Assembly (NCBI RefSeq): GCF_004664715.2
Contig: NC_051065.1
Location: forward strand, 149,254,826-149,318,825
Direction of reading: 5' to 3'
DNA: 64,000 bases
From: Peromyscus leucopus
Lineage: Eukaryota > Chordata > Mammalia > Rodentia > Cricetidae
The position numbers and the translations under genes are program-made. Of the stretch, positions 1-12,519 are shown piece by piece (position 1 is the stretch's first letter; every line of letters begins with the position of its first letter). The notes beneath the pieces are model-generated. The model saw only the letters and a list, made by a program, of their open reading frames with translations, was not told where the DNA came from and ran no database searches.

Positions 1-96
1 GATCTGCGGTCCCCGAAACACAGCTGCCCTCGGGCCCCGCCCTGGCCCTCCCGGCCCAGCCCTCTGCACGCCCGGCCACGCCCCCTCGCCGCCCAG

Positions 97-110
97 CTTT
101 CGGTTTCCCC
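97..110 (-). promoter_or_regulatory. ISRE (IRF/ISGF3 site), proximal copy
   Basis: On the minus strand the site reads GGGGAAACCGAAAG, which matches the GAAANNGAAA core bound by ISGF3 and IRF proteins. It lies 10 bp from an oppositely oriented ISRE. Confidence 0.7.
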
Positions 111-120
111 TAGATCCAAA

Positions 121-134
121 GGAAAGCGAAACTC
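121..134 (+). promoter_or_regulatory. ISRE (IRF/ISGF3 site), distal copy
   Basis: Positions 122-133 read GAAAGCGAAACT, an exact match to the ISRE consensus GAAANNGAAACT. With the proximal site it forms an inverted pair. Confidence 0.75.
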
Positions 135-354
135 AGGCAGCCGGAGGGCGGGCGCGTGGGGCGCTTGTGCGCGCGCCCAGAAAACCCGCGGTCGCCTGCT
201 AGGCATCCCAGCATCCTCGTCATACCCGGTAACTCCCGGATACTCGGTCTTTTTTATGTGCAGCTTTAAGATTGGAAATGACCACAGTTGCTGTGACGTC
301 TGCTCTGGGAGCTGGTAGCAGAGGACTCACTTGCAGAGGCTAGCCCCAAAGGGT

Positions 355-490
355 AAAGAGCCAGTTAGGGCTAACATTTACTGCGTCTCTGTGATTTGCC
401 AGCCTCACCGTTAAACTCTGAAATAATTTTATCTACACAGTGGTCTTTAATGCCTCTACGCTTAATCCCAATTTTATAGGATAAAATGTT
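355..490 (+). mobile_element. MIR-like ancient SINE fragment
   Basis: The order 'taacatttactg', then 'taattttatc', then 'cccaattttatagga' resembles the 3' half of a degraded MIR. Similarity was judged by eye only. Confidence 0.35.
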
Positions 491-1542
491 AAATTTCAAC
501 TAACAGGACCTCTGACCAATCCCACCCCTTTGTGAAAACAACAGACGATTGTAATTAGCGCACCAGATGAGCATGAAGGTGCAGACACAGACGAAATTGG
601 GCCTGCTTTGAAGGATCCGGGATGCACACACATGAAAGGCTTACGAAGTCTTTACAGATGTACCTCATGTGTGCAGGCTGCGGGAGTGGAGGCAGAGGGT
701 GATCTGCTAGCTGCTGGGCTGGGTGAGGTGGGCACGAGATCAGAATGAGGTCTCCACATGTGCTTGTTCTGATAGTGTGTCCTCCCCACCCCACCCCACC
801 CCGCACTTGACAAAGGAGGCAGAGAGATACCCCTAACCCAAAACTAACAGAATTGTATGAGTTCTGGTAGAGTGTGTGTGTGTGTGCCAGAAGTATGAGC
901 TGTACACACATGTTGAAAATAAAACAGGTTTTCCATGTTTGGAACTAAAAAGCAGTATGGTGCCCGGGGCAGCAGTTTCTTGATCAATGGTTGAGGTAAT
1001 CATGAAGCGTTTGCACACATCTCGGACAAATAAATGAAATCCCCAATACGTTTGCTAACCGGTCAGTTTTGTGACTAGCTTCTATTATCTGTTCAATTGT
1101 GTCCAAAAAACAGGAACATCAAAAGCTGGAGGGGAATGAAAAGAGGATGTTGCAAAATGTGACAGTTTGATAAATATGTAATACTAGTTCTAGGGAACAA
1201 ATTGTATTTGTCCGCAGTGGTGATTGGCAAACAGCTTCTTATAGCCAAGTGACTTTTTTAAACCTTGCTTGTTCAGTGAAGCAAGTGATTGGCATCTGTT
1301 GTAGTATGGAATAGAAGATGAGGGTCAGCCATGGACAGGAGACATGGATGATGCAAGAACTCACTATGATTCCTGTCGGGGATCTTTCCTCGTCTATCCC
1401 TGTTCTCTCCTTACCTTTCAGCACAGTTCAGGGCTAGAACAAGGAGGTAGACTGAGCAAGGAAAGCATCCCCGCAGTGGAACTCCCCAGGGGCCCAGGGC
1501 AGGGTGTGGGAGAGTGTCACTGTAGGAGGGCTGCTTCCATGT
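491..1542. other. Intergenic sequence, no gene seen
   Basis: AT-rich sequence with short GT and CA runs and a C-rich patch near 780-805. The short open frames here look like chance. I recognise no exon or dated repeat. Confidence 0.5.
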
Positions 1543-1614
1543 CAGAACCTGCTCTAGTGGAGGAATGCACCCATACACAGAACCTGCTCTAGTGGGGGAA
1601 TGCACCCATACACA
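1543..1614. repeat. 36-bp tandem duplication
   Basis: Two adjacent 36-bp units (1543-1578 and 1579-1614), each beginning CAGAACCTGCTCTAG, differ at a single base. The near-identity implies a recent local duplication. Confidence 0.85.
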
Positions 1615-2015
1615 GAACAGGTGCAGCTTGCCTGGGCCTCGGAGCCTGGAGGACTGGAGAGGGGTTCTGTGTGGTGAGAAGGCACAGGCAGGGTGGGGAA
1701 TGTGTCCATGTAAGAAGATGCTAGTTCAGGTCAAGCACCAGTTAGACGCAGAAGCAGAATTCAATGAGCAAGTCCACAACAGTTTAGAACTGGCAACAAG
1801 TTTGAAAACGCCTGGGAGCAGAGTGGAAGAATGGGAACCAAGCCCGGCAGCTGAGTCTGCCTGGATCCATGCTTTTTGATGAGCAGTTAGAGAGGTGTGC
1901 ATGGATGTGTGTGCATACACTCCCTAGCTCGGCCCACTGTGGGGACGTGGATTGGAGACACTCCAGAGGAACAGCTAGCATATAGTTGTTCTTGAAACAA
2001 AAGAAACCAGAGCTG

Positions 2016-2142
2016 GGTTGGGGATTTAGCTCAGTGGTAGAGCGCTTGCCTAGCAAGCAAGCACAAGGCCCTGGGTTCGATCCTCAGCTAAAAAAAAAAG
2101 AAGAAGGAAGGAAGGAAGGAAGGAAGAGAAGGAAGGAAGGAA

Positions 2143-2232
<90 letters not shown>

Positions 2233-2233
2233 G
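2016..2233 (+). mobile_element. ID element SINE with expanded GAAA tail
   Basis: A tRNA-like body (GGTTGGGGATTTAGCTCAG, 2016-2034) with A-box and B-box (GGTTCGATCC) ends in an A-rich tail near 2090-2100 that has expanded into GGAA and GAAA repeats up to 2233. It is bounded by a perfect 13-bp target-site duplication, GAAACCAGAGCTG, at 2003-2015 and 2234-2246. Perfect duplication and an intact promoter indicate a young insertion. Confidence 0.92.
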
Positions 2234-2304
2234 GAAACCAGAGCTGCTTAGAAAAATGGTGCTTCCAGAATTGGGGCAAAGAAAAGCATGGAGGAACCTA
2301 AGCA

Positions 2305-2790
<486 letters not shown>

Positions 2791-3543
2791 CTTTTCTGCC
2801 TCAAAATAATGCTCAAGGAATGGGAGGGAATGTGTCTAAAGGACACAGGTCCTCCCACTGGCCAAGTCTGGGGCAAACTAAACTTTGGAAAAATAGATAC
2901 GGTAATAACGTTGTAATCACTAAAATTAACGGAAAACTGTCGTCTGCACCAATACAAGTGAACGGCTGAGTAAGAACCCACAAGGGAGATGTGGCTTGGA
3001 TATTTACACAGCATCAAAGTTCTTTCCCTCAAAATACACACCAATTGCTGGTAATATTCTACATGTAATGTTACATTGTACCTGCAAATAATCTAATTAA
3101 TGTAAACAGTAACAAAGCGTCAGAAAGAAGTATCTTTCCAGCAGGAAGAGACATCACTGGTGTCTGCACAGTAGCCTTCACACCAAGTAACAGACTGTAA
3201 CAGGATGTAATGAACGAAAGGCACACAGCTCCCTTCTCTTGTCACAGACCTGTGGCCTGACTGCTTCCAAAGAAACATCCGGGTCATCCAGAGTGACAGA
3301 TGTTTTGCAAATCAGCTAACTGTTCTCATTAAAGACATGGCCTTCATCGACGTCTTGAAAATCAAAAACGTGAAGAACAGTCCCAGACTGGCAGGGACCA
3401 CAGCAATAAAGATCAGCAACAGGCCCTAACCTAGGTCTTTCTGCTGTGAAAGACGTTATTGGGACAACTGGTAAAATCTGAGTGGTAATATTTCATACTA
3501 ACGCATTAAGGGGGAAGAAACATCATGTGGGAAGCATATTCTT

Positions 3544-3662
3544 GCTGGGTGTGGTGGCATCTGTAATCCCAACACCTGGGAAGCAGAGGTAGGAGGATTG
3601 CTTCAAGTTAAATAAAGGCCAGCCTGGTCTACAGAGTTAGACTGTGCCTCAAAAAAAAAGAA
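3544..3662 (+). mobile_element. B1 SINE, diverged
   Basis: Contains 'tgtaatccca', 'gaagcagagg' and 'ggccagcctggtctacagag', ending in an A-run. Confidence 0.75.
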
Positions 3663-5289
3663 AGGAAAGGAAGAATAAGAAAGGAAAGGGAGAGAGATAA
3701 TTTACCTTTATGTGGTACAAAAAAAATGTAAGTTGTTTGTACTACAGCTTTATATTGTTTCAAATTTTTAAATATAAAATAAAATTATGGGGTAGCATGT
3801 CTTTTTCTGAAGACTGATAATAAAATTATGCTTTTTTAGATGCTTTTTAAATGCCAAACAGGAAATAATTTAAGTTCAAGCCACATAATACTTGTTCCAA
3901 AAGTGAGTTTGGGATCCCAGGAGCTTTTCCCATGGCTTGTCCATTTCTGCCTACTTGGGGTAATTTCAGTGTGGCCAGAATTCTCATTGGCAGGATATCT
4001 TACTTTTTGCCCTTTTGTAAAGTTGAGTTGTGAAACAAGAGGCCGTGCCTAACCACCTCACTCAAAAACTTGGTCACAGAAGAAATTGTCGACTGACTTG
4101 GTGGGAAGAAGCAGTCCCCTCCCTGACAGGGGAAGGTTACTTACTTCAGAGACAAGTCATGTCAGAGGCCAGGACAGCAATGCTCGTAGAAGGGTAGACC
4201 GTGCAGCGAGGAGTAAGAAAGTCTGTTGTTTTCAAGAAAGCAATGGCCAGTAAAGTTTTACTAATCCCTTACCACACTCATTTCTATGCCAATGTATGTT
4301 GTCTCGTGTGACTACGTCTCCACAGCTCTTCCCTAGTTTCCACTCAGCATTTTGATGTTCTTGGACTCTAGATTTCTCTGTAGTCTGCATATAGTCAAGA
4401 ATAAATAATAAGCTTTTTTAAGGCTGTAAACATTCCCCTGAGAAGGGGGAGTGGTGCTGGCTTGAAAGAGACACACACAACCTTAAGTTTCATTTCCCCA
4501 GCTGAAGGCTCAGGAGACAGAATAACAAACTGAGAGGAAAGGAAAGTGTCTGTTACCTGCCCAGTCATTATCTGCCCTCTGGCGATGGATTGCCTCACTG
4601 GAGGGCCCTTCAAACTTATTACTAAATGTCTTATTTTGGAAAGTGGATTTTACACACAAAGGAAGACAGAAATATTTCAATGACCCCAACATGACATTCA
4701 CTCATTATTAGCACTATTTTGGGTACAGCTGTCTAATTGTTTATCAGCCTTGAACATACACATACCAAACACACCACACACAAATCTATATATATATTTT
4801 TTTTTCCTTTTTCGTGGACTATTTAGTAGTGAATTAGAGAGTCAAGATTCTTCAGTTCTGAATAATTCACTGTGTATCTCCTAGACCCAAATGAAATGTT
4901 TTACATAGCCCTGGTAAAATTATCATCAAATTTGGAAACTTTCTAAAAATCTAGTCAATATTTAGATTTGACTAAAATGAATAATCTCATTCATTTAGGT
5001 TTTTCATCATCATTTAGAGACCTTTATAGACTCATGTGTTCATTTATAGGAAAAATAAAGATGCCGGAAACATCTTATGTTCCCAGTACAATGTTTGGCA
5101 AAACTATAGTACAAATTTCAGCCCGGCACAGAGTATTTTCCTCCACAGAAGAACGTCTTGTGTGTCCTTGCTCCTCCACCTCCTTCCCTAATTCTTGACA
5201 TCCACCCATCTGATTTCCATAGCTATAATTTTGTCACTTCAAAAGTGTCTGTGAACGAGATTTCCTAGAAAGATGTTGCAGAGACTGAT

Positions 5290-5730
5290 TAACTGATGGA
5301 ACCACAGTGATATGGAGAGCCTAAAATATTGCAGGTCCAGAGCCAAATTATACCTTATTTGGGCTAGCTTTAGCCCTGTAAATAATCATTTCCTTGCCCA
5401 CCTCTGTACAGGACTTTAAGTCCTATGGTTAACAGATAAAACATTTGGAACTTATACGTAAGAGACCACCACTAGCTTCCACCGCCCCGAAAGTTGGGAT
5501 TGTCATCAGACAGCTTCTGAGACCTATGGGAAAGACCCCCATCTTGCTTTACCCAACTCTCTATTGCATCCACCACTGTATTTTAAAACTGCCTTGATTT
5601 ATGACTTTGTTTTGGTTCTGCTGCTATGAAACTGCTTTTGTGCAGGAACATGGGACCTGGGGTAACCTAGCTTTGTGTTTTCCATGCCATGGTCACTCAA
5701 ATTTGGCTCCAGAATAAACTTTTATTTCCT
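5290..5730 (+). mobile_element. LTR-like repeat
   Basis: A stretch that reads like a muroid ERV LTR, with a polyadenylation signal AATAAA at about 5713 close to its 3' edge. I could not define TG...CA ends or a target duplication, so family assignment is open. Confidence 0.3.
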
Positions 5731-5739
5731 TTGAGGCTA

Positions 5740-6190
5740 GATCTGCGTTTTTGTATCAACGTGTTATATAAATGGATATTAGTTCCACCACATACACTAG
5801 TATAAATTTTTAGAGGTGTTTTATGATTGTTGAGTAATATCAATAGTTTATTCCTTTTTATTGTTGAGTAGTATTCCATAGGATGAATGTATTTGTTTAG
5901 CCATCTCTTGAGTTATTATCCATTTTTTATTAATTACAAATAAAACTACTACTTAAAATTACGTGATTTTTCTGCATGGATTTTTTTTTCTGGGATAGAT
6001 GCCTAGAGTACAATTGCTAGGTGATATATAGCTACATGCTTAATTTTTTTAAGAAGTGTCAAATTCTTTTCCACATTTGACAACTCTGTTTTACATTCCC
6101 AGTAGCCATGGATATGCCATCTGGTCACCAGCATCCTTCCAGCATTTGTTGATGTCGCTGTTTCTTAGTTTAACCATTCTGATAGCGTCC
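5740..6190 (-). mobile_element. L1 fragment, ORF2 3' part and downstream sequence
   Basis: On the minus strand a frame beginning MEYYSTIKRNK resembles the C-terminal part of L1 ORF2, and the plus strand shows the usual antisense phrases around 'ttccacatttgac' and 'tttacattcccagtag'. It is 5' truncated and mutated. Confidence 0.7.
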
Positions 6191-6330
6191 ACAGTAGTTG
6201 GCAGATGAAGCCCAGCACTACGGCCAGTAGCCTGAGGAGTTAGGGACCTCCATTCAGATAAAGCCACATCCTTGGCTACTTTCAGGACAAGACAAAGTGA
6301 TACAAGTCAACTAGCTTATTAAGAAGTTGA

Positions 6331-6517
6331 TGGGGAGCTAGAGAGGTGGCTCAGCGGTTAAGAGCACTGGCTGCTCTTCTAGAGGACCTGGGTTCAATTC
6401 CCAGGACCCACATGGCAGTTCACAACTGTATGTAACTCCAGTTCCAGGCGATCCAACACCCTTACACATTCAGGTAAATCAATGCACATAAAATAAAAAT
6501 AAATCATTTAAAAAATA
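6331..6517 (+). mobile_element. B2 SINE
   Basis: Starts GGGGAGCTAGAGAGGTGGCT and contains 'ttaagagcactggctgctct' and 'ggttcaattcccagg', with an AATAAA-rich 3' end. Confidence 0.9.
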
Positions 6518-6892
6518 TAAGTTAATAGGAGACAGTGTACATGGAGGGATCTATTTAATCTAGAGGACAGATTTAAACATGGAGAGAGGAAAGGGGAGAG
6601 AGGGACAGAGGGAAAGGGAGATGGAGAGAAAATGCACATATAAGACATGATGAGTACAAGCTCCTCAAGAGATGATCCATCCCAGTTGCCTCTGCAATTG
6701 CTGATGCCTGTATTACAGAAATCATACAATCTTTTCAGATTGCTCTGCTCAAAACAGATAACTCACAAGACTAAGCAAGGTGAAAATCAAGTTTACCCAT
6801 TAGCTGTTTCACTTTTCTTGAAGAATTTCCTTTATAAATGAGATTTTTTAAAGTGGTTCTACAAGGGAAAGATTGTTAGAGATAAGAAAGGC

Positions 6893-7029
6893 TTGCTGGG
6901 TGGTGGTGGCACACACCTTTAATCCCAGCACTCGGGAGGCAGAGGCAGGCAGATCTTTGTGAGTTCGAGGCCAGCCTAGTCTCCAAAGCGAGTTCCAGGA
7001 AAGGCGCAAAGCTACACACACACACACAA

Positions 7030-7078
<49 letters not shown>

Positions 7079-7118
7079 CTGTCTCGAAAAACCAAAAAAA
7101 AAAAAAAAAAAAAAAAAA
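6893..7118 (+). mobile_element. B1 SINE with long internal poly-A
   Basis: B1 body with the 'gttccaggaaaggcgcaaag' variant. A CA run and more than 45 A interrupt it (7017-7076) before the 'ccctgtctcgaaaaacc' end and a second A-run. Confidence 0.85.
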
Positions 7119-7126
7119 GGCTTGGT

Positions 7127-7250
7127 GAAGCCAGGCGGTAGTGGCGCACGCCTTTAATCCCAGCACTGGGGAGGCAGAGGCAGGTGGATCTCTGTGAGTT
7201 TGAGGCCAGCCTGGTCTACAGAGCAAGCTCCAAAGCTACACAGAAAAGAA
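7127..7250 (+). mobile_element. B1 SINE
   Basis: Contains 'cgcctttaatcccagcactg' and 'ggccagcctggtctacagag', and runs directly into a GGGA repeat. Confidence 0.88.
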
Positions 7251-7406
7251 AGGGAGGGAGGGAAGGGAGGGAGGGGGGGGGAGGGAGGGAGGGAGGGAGG
7301 GAGGGAGGGAGGGAGGGAGGGAGGGAGGGAAGGAAGGAAGGAAGGAAGGAAGAAGGAAGAAGGAAGGAAGAGAAGAAGAGGAAGGAAGGAAGGAAGGAAG
7401 GAAGAA
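7251..7406 (+). repeat. GGGA/GGAA microsatellite
   Basis: Purine-only repeat grown from the tail of the preceding B1. The long Glu/Arg/Gly and Pro/Ser/Leu frames across it are shadows of the repeat. Confidence 0.95.
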
Positions 7407-7852
7407 AGGCTTGGTGATGCAGCCATAACCAAGGCTCTGAGGAAGCACAGTCCCTTCACTGTGGTGAACAGCCATGTTGGAGAGTTCTTGCAGCGACCAT
7501 GCATCATCTCCACGCCCGGTCCCAGTTGTGCTGGTTGCGCTTCTGGCTCAGGCAGAGGAAAGCACAAACTGGACCCCAGAATGCAGCTGCTCTGCCCTGC
7601 CCTCTTGATGTTTCCTCTGAAGCTTTTTGCTGTTGCCAGGGCTGTCTCGTTCTGTGGCTGAGGTTGCTGCTGCTTGACAGGCGGGTTCATGCAGCCCAGG
7701 GTGGCCTCAAAGTCACTGGGTAACGGAGGATGACCTTTGCCTTCTGATGGTCCTGCCTCTGCCTCCTAAGTCCTTAGTTCCAAGCCAGTTTGATAATTAA
7801 TCCTTGTATGTCCGGACTTAGCTAGGACTGGATCAACTTTGAATAACCAGTT

Positions 7853-7940
7853 TTCTTTTTCTTTTCTTTTCTTTTCTTTTCTTTTCTTTTCTTTCTTTCT
7901 TTCCTTTCCTTTCCTTCTTTCTTTTCTTCTTCCTCCTCCT
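7853..7940 (-). repeat. TTTTC pyrimidine repeat (SINE tail)
   Basis: TTTTC/TTTC units abut the 3' end of the minus-strand B1 that follows, so this is its expanded A-rich tail. Confidence 0.9.
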
Positions 7941-7963
7941 TCTCTTCCTCTTCTTCCATAAAT

Positions 7964-8097
7964 TTTTGACACGGGATTTCTCTGACTGTGTAGCCCTACA
8001 GCTGTCCTAGAACTCACTCTGTAGACTAGGCTGGCCTCTGACTCCGAGATCTCCTTGCCAGTGCTGGGATTAAAGACGTACACCACCACACCCAGCA
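7964..8097 (-). mobile_element. B1 SINE
   Basis: Antisense B1 phrases are present: 'gggatttctctg', 'gaactcactctgtagac' and 'gtgctgggattaaag'. Confidence 0.88.
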
Positions 8098-9239
8098 AAC
8101 AGCCAGTTTTCTTAAAAGAAGCATAGAAGGGCAGGCTGGGAACCAAGTAGTTAGGCTGAAAGGAAAAAGAAAGAAAAAAAAAAAAAAAAGAACCACCCTT
8201 CATATTACAGTCTCTCACACAAAACAAGAATGCCAACTCACAGGTACAGGTTAGCAGCTAAACCCACAGACAGAATGGCACATCAACAACCGTGAGAAAC
8301 CAATACTTGCTATGAGCACAGACTAACAGGGAACTGAGAGAACATAATCACATTAACTCAGGGTGTTTGGGACAACTTGGCTATTTTTATTGCTTTGCTT
8401 TGTTTCTTTAAGTGTTATATTGAGGCGCCTGTGTTCAGTTGTGTGTCTAAAAGGAAAAACTAGGCAAGACCTTGGCCACCGGTTTCCTTAGAGTACCTCC
8501 TTAGAGATTTGAGGAAGCTGCAAGCCCCTTGTCTTAAGACGGCTCGCAGAGGGTGGCCATCCACATGCCTTGTGTGTGCAGCTGCCAACGTGACAAAGGC
8601 AGTCAGTTGCAGAAGGGATGAGGAATCAACTAGAAAGTCTCAGTTTCCATAGAGAGAAAATAAGGGCCTTATAGGGCAGAGAACTGGCCTGCTAAATGTG
8701 TTTTGGAACCTACTATGCTGATTAAAGATATTATCTCCCTGGGTGCCATCCTAGGGCTAATTCATCTCAGCAGCAGCTGAAGCGGTTCTAAGGCACAGAG
8801 TGGCTTAAGATTGGCTGGAAGAGGGTGTCTTCCCAAACAAGCCATGTAACGTTTCATCTGGCCCAGGGCCAGGGTATGTATAAGAAAGTCATGTTCGAAT
8901 CCCGAGGCTGCTGCTCAGGCCACCCTACCTGAAGCAGCCCTTCCCTGTCAGGGACAGGACGGGCTCCCTGCTGAGACATCGGTGACTCTCTAGCTAACAG
9001 ACTTCCAAGTGCTCGGACTTCTCACATGGAACAGTGGGGATTGGTGGAGACACATCCTGCTCCTTACCCCCCTCCCTGCCTCCTGCCTGAGAATCAGAGA
9101 GCCTGGCTTATTGCTCTGAAACCGCCCTCATCCTCAGGAAAGTGTAAGAAGATGCAAGAAGTAAATTACAAGGGTCCATTTTCAGTGTGAGGTGAGCTTC
9201 AAGTCCCTCAGAGTTACAGCTCAGCAAGATGTCCCAAGT
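8098..9239. other. Intergenic sequence, no gene seen
   Basis: Mostly unique-looking sequence with an A-run at about 8174-8188. No conserved exon or long frame. Confidence 0.45.
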
Positions 9240-9610
9240 GCCCTCCCTCGGAGTAGCCTGAGGTGTTCCCCACTTAGGGACTTCTGTCAGGTAAAGCCAG
9301 GCACTTCTGTGACACAGAAAAGAGTTCCTGGACGAGTCACAGGAGAGCGAGGTGAGTGGTGGTTTGGATTCGAGGTTTTTTTGAGGGGGGGGGGTGTAAC
9401 TGTCATGCCTACAAGGCGGAGCCGAGAGAGGACCCTGAAGACTGGGCTCTCTTGGTTCCTAGACCCTGGACACTGGAGGTAGACCAGGAGTTTCCAGAGA
9501 ACACCGAGACTGTGCTACACCTTTCCCAGACCCTGTAACCTATCCCTTCACTTGTAAATTACCCCACAAAATAAACCTCCCTTTTAACTACGTGGAGTTG
9601 TCTTAATATT
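9240..9610 (+). mobile_element. LTR-like repeat
   Basis: Ends with AATAAA (about 9570) followed by 'ctacgtggagttgtc', an arrangement typical of muroid ERV LTR 3' portions. A G run occurs near 9385. Ends and family are undefined. Confidence 0.3.
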
Positions 9611-9771
9611 TTAACCAATATCTTGCACACACCCAATGCTGACCTCTAGAACCCCACCTTAGCAGGAGGCAGCCTGTGTACACGAATAAAAAAGCTTGCT
9701 TTAATAATTAATTTGGCCATGATGATTTAGGTTGCTCATTTTTCTCCTCCCATCTTTGAAATTAACATTCA

Positions 9772-9899
9772 ACTAGGCATGGTAGTGCTTCTCTTAATTA
9801 GGCAAGAAGGCATAAGAAGGTCAGGAGTTCAAGAGCAGCCTCAGCTGCAAAGCAAATTCAAGGCCAGCCTGAGCTACATGAGCCCGTCTCAAAACTGAA
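9772..9899 (+). mobile_element. B1-related SINE, degraded
   Basis: Contains 'aggcatggtagtgc', 'caaggccagcctgagctac' and 'cccgtctcaaaa'. Confidence 0.55.
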
Positions 9900-10344
9900 A
9901 GGGAAAGTGTCAGCTCAGGACCCCTACAATCAAGTTCTCAGACCAAGTCAAAGGAGACTTATTTGCCCCGGAGGGACAGTGGGCAGGGAGAGGGGACAAA
10001 GACGGAGACAGAGGGAGAGGGAGAGGGGAAGGGAACAAGAGAGAGGGGAAAGTATGTGTCCAGAGGACAAAGGACTGCCTCTGAATAGAGAGGAGACAGA
10101 CTTGGCCCATAGGAAAATGGCAGTTCATAAAGGTAAAGGGGAAACCTGGTGTTAGAATGAGGTGTTTAATTTTAACTGGGCATGTTAATTAGGTGACCCA
10201 AGGACGATTTTTATTGCTGGACTTCAATCCTTTGATAGCTGGACTGGAGTGGCTGACTTGCGAGGTGACCTATGTAGCAGCAGAGGGTGGAGGCAGCCTG
10301 CCAGAGCCACACCCACCACACTTGAGCTGGCTAGAGTCCTTTCA

Positions 10345-10500
10345 AAAACCAAAGCAAATTCAAGGCCAGCCTGGGCTACATGAGATCCTGTCTCAAAACA
10401 TAGGAGAAAGACAAAGGAAGGAAAGGTAGGTAGGGACAGAGGAAGAGAGGGAGGGAAGGAAGGAGGGGAGAGGAAAGAGAGATAGGAGGGATGGAAGAAA
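10345..10500 (+). repeat. Short B1 3' fragment and GGAA-rich tract
   Basis: 'ttcaaggccagcctgggcta' to 'cctgtctcaaaa' is a B1 3' remnant, followed by purine-rich GGAA/GGGA sequence. Confidence 0.6.
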
Positions 10501-11089
10501 GAGAACACACATACCCAAGACAAGGGTACAGAATCCCAAAATGCACACACGTACCCCCGCATATACATGAGCATACACATACACGCATACTCGTTTACAG
10601 TTAGGGCAAAGTGGTGGAAGAAATCTCCTTCCCTCCCCCTCCTTACCTGTGACCTTCCTTCAGTTTATAGAAAACCGTGCGGCAATAGCTACAATGGATG
10701 AACATACAACTGCCACACACACAGGCCAATTGCTCCTTGCTTCTGAGGAGTGGGACCTTAGGTCCCAGGTTGTCTTTAAGACAGCTTTTTATATAAGTCC
10801 AGGAGGAAGAAAATGGAGCCTTTAAAATCCACCATTTTGAAACCGAAGATAATTGAGTTTTTGAGACAGATAATTCCCATCCATTCCAAGCTTGGCAGAG
10901 TTCATAGTCCCTGGGTCCATTCCTCTAATGGATGGGGAATAGAAGCCTTCTGTATCTTTTCTCTGGGGGTCAGCTTCGAGCACCCGACTTCTGCACTCCT
11001 ATTAAATACTGAAACTGGCATGCCTGAAGGAATGAGGAGAAGTCCTTTGGAGCCTTTCTAGCTGGCTGACATCTTAAAACAAAGGACCC

Positions 11090-11425
11090 TAGGGAACTGG
11101 AATTTCCCCGTCCCAGGACTCCCACACTAGAGAAGGAAAAGGCTGGAGCCTGGTGCCAGCCAGGGAAGAGGAAAGGGCTTCACACAGCCAACAACATGCC
11201 CAGTCACCTACAGGAGAGACTGGAACTGAGACGCAGGGCAGTGATGGAACCACGCTTGGCCCGGACTATGGAAGTATGTGGTTCTCTTGCCTTCTATTTA
11301 AGCTTTCTCCCCCATGTTAAGACCTAAAAGACGGACTTGGGGTCCTTGGGGAAGCTCTGAATCTCTGTGTCCCTCTTCTCAACATGCCCACCTTGAATAA
11401 ATCTTTTTCTGATTTTCATTATTAA
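11090..11425 (+). mobile_element. LTR-like repeat with TATA and polyA signal
   Basis: A TATA-like CTATTTAAGC (about 11296-11305) lies roughly 90 bp before TTGAATAAATC (about 11394-11404), the spacing expected of U3/R signals in a solo LTR. Boundaries are approximate. Confidence 0.4.
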
Positions 11426-11457
11426 TTTGGCTCCATTTTTGTTTGTTGTTTGTTTTG

Positions 11458-11602
11458 TGTTGTTGAGACAGGGTTTCTCTGTGTCGCCCTGGCTGTCCTG
11501 GAACTCACTCTGTAGACCAGGCTGGCCTCGAACTCACAGAGATCCGCCTGCCTCTGCCTCCCGAGTGCTGGGATTAAAGGCGTGCACCGCCACCACCCAG
11601 CT
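11458..11602 (-). mobile_element. B1 SINE, near full length
   Basis: Antisense B1 from 'gagacagggtttctctgtgt' to 'aaaggcgtgcaccgccacca', little diverged. Confidence 0.93.
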
Positions 11603-12519
11603 ACCATCAGTCTTCTTTGTCATCCACCAAAACCAGAAGATAAGACCTTATTGCACAAAACATCTCCTTTCATTACATAGGAAAGCAGGCACAACCGTTG
11701 TGGAAATAGGCACCCACCCTCTGATTGGATCTGAGGTGTGCTCCATGAGCAGGAGCCAATGTCTGGTACTGTAAACCTGGTTAACAACCCTCATCTGGGA
11801 GGTCATAGGTCAAATGGGGCACTTAACTACTGTTGTTTAAGTGATGTAGCAGCAACTGCCTTCTAAATCTGTTTATACCTCAGACAAAAGCAACTCTCAG
11901 ACTTAACCAGAGAAGCCTCTCTCAGTGAACGTCAGTGCATTCAGAGAATCCTGGCTTGCCCAGGACACCGAGAACAGGTGGAAATTGAGGGCTCGGCCCT
12001 AAACAAGATATTTGCAACCCCACTGAGGCCCGAGAAGCGTTGCAGAAGAGAAATCAGGAACATATAAGAGAAGGGCTGTGAAATGTGCTCCTCTCGCCTA
12101 GGCACCCCGCTTACACACTTGAACTCACAGCAACCACAGCTCTCGGCGCTGTCTGGCGGGATGGACCTGTCAACAGTCAATCGTGGAATGATGGGCAGGC
12201 TCAGCTGGCCCACCTCTTACAGCTAAACTGTTAGCTACTAACAGATTCGGGGAGGGGGAGGAGTCACTAACTGTAGTCGTCTTCCCACTGTTGAGCCCAC
12301 CAGGCTCCAGTGAATAGCTCCAAACCCATGGTCACACAGACAACGTGGTTAAAAATCAGTGGGTCACAAAAAAACGTGAAGGTGAGAGAAAGTTTTGTAG
12401 GGAAGGGGACCACAGACACAGGAAGTAAGAAGATGGGAGAGGGTTGGGAGTGAGAGCGTCATGCCTGCATGTATGAAATTGTCAAGGAACAAATTTAATA
12501 AATAAAATAATAATGAAAT

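Larger units (their letters stand above)
1..250 (-). promoter_or_regulatory. Usp18: CpG-rich interferon-type promoter, probably Usp18
   Basis: The sequence is GC- and CpG-rich up to about position 240 and then drops abruptly to ordinary composition, as at a CpG-island edge. It carries two interferon-stimulated response elements (97-110 and 121-134) and a GC/KLF box (CCACGCCCCC, 76-85). No coding sequence is visible, so it should be promoter plus perhaps non-coding first exon. In mammals the gene next to PEX26-TUBA8, in the same orientation, is USP18, an ISG15 deconjugating protease strongly induced by type I interferon. Window order and orientation fit. The motifs are seen directly; the Usp18 identity is inferred from synteny plus ISREs because the gene body lies outside. 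Confidence 0.55.
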
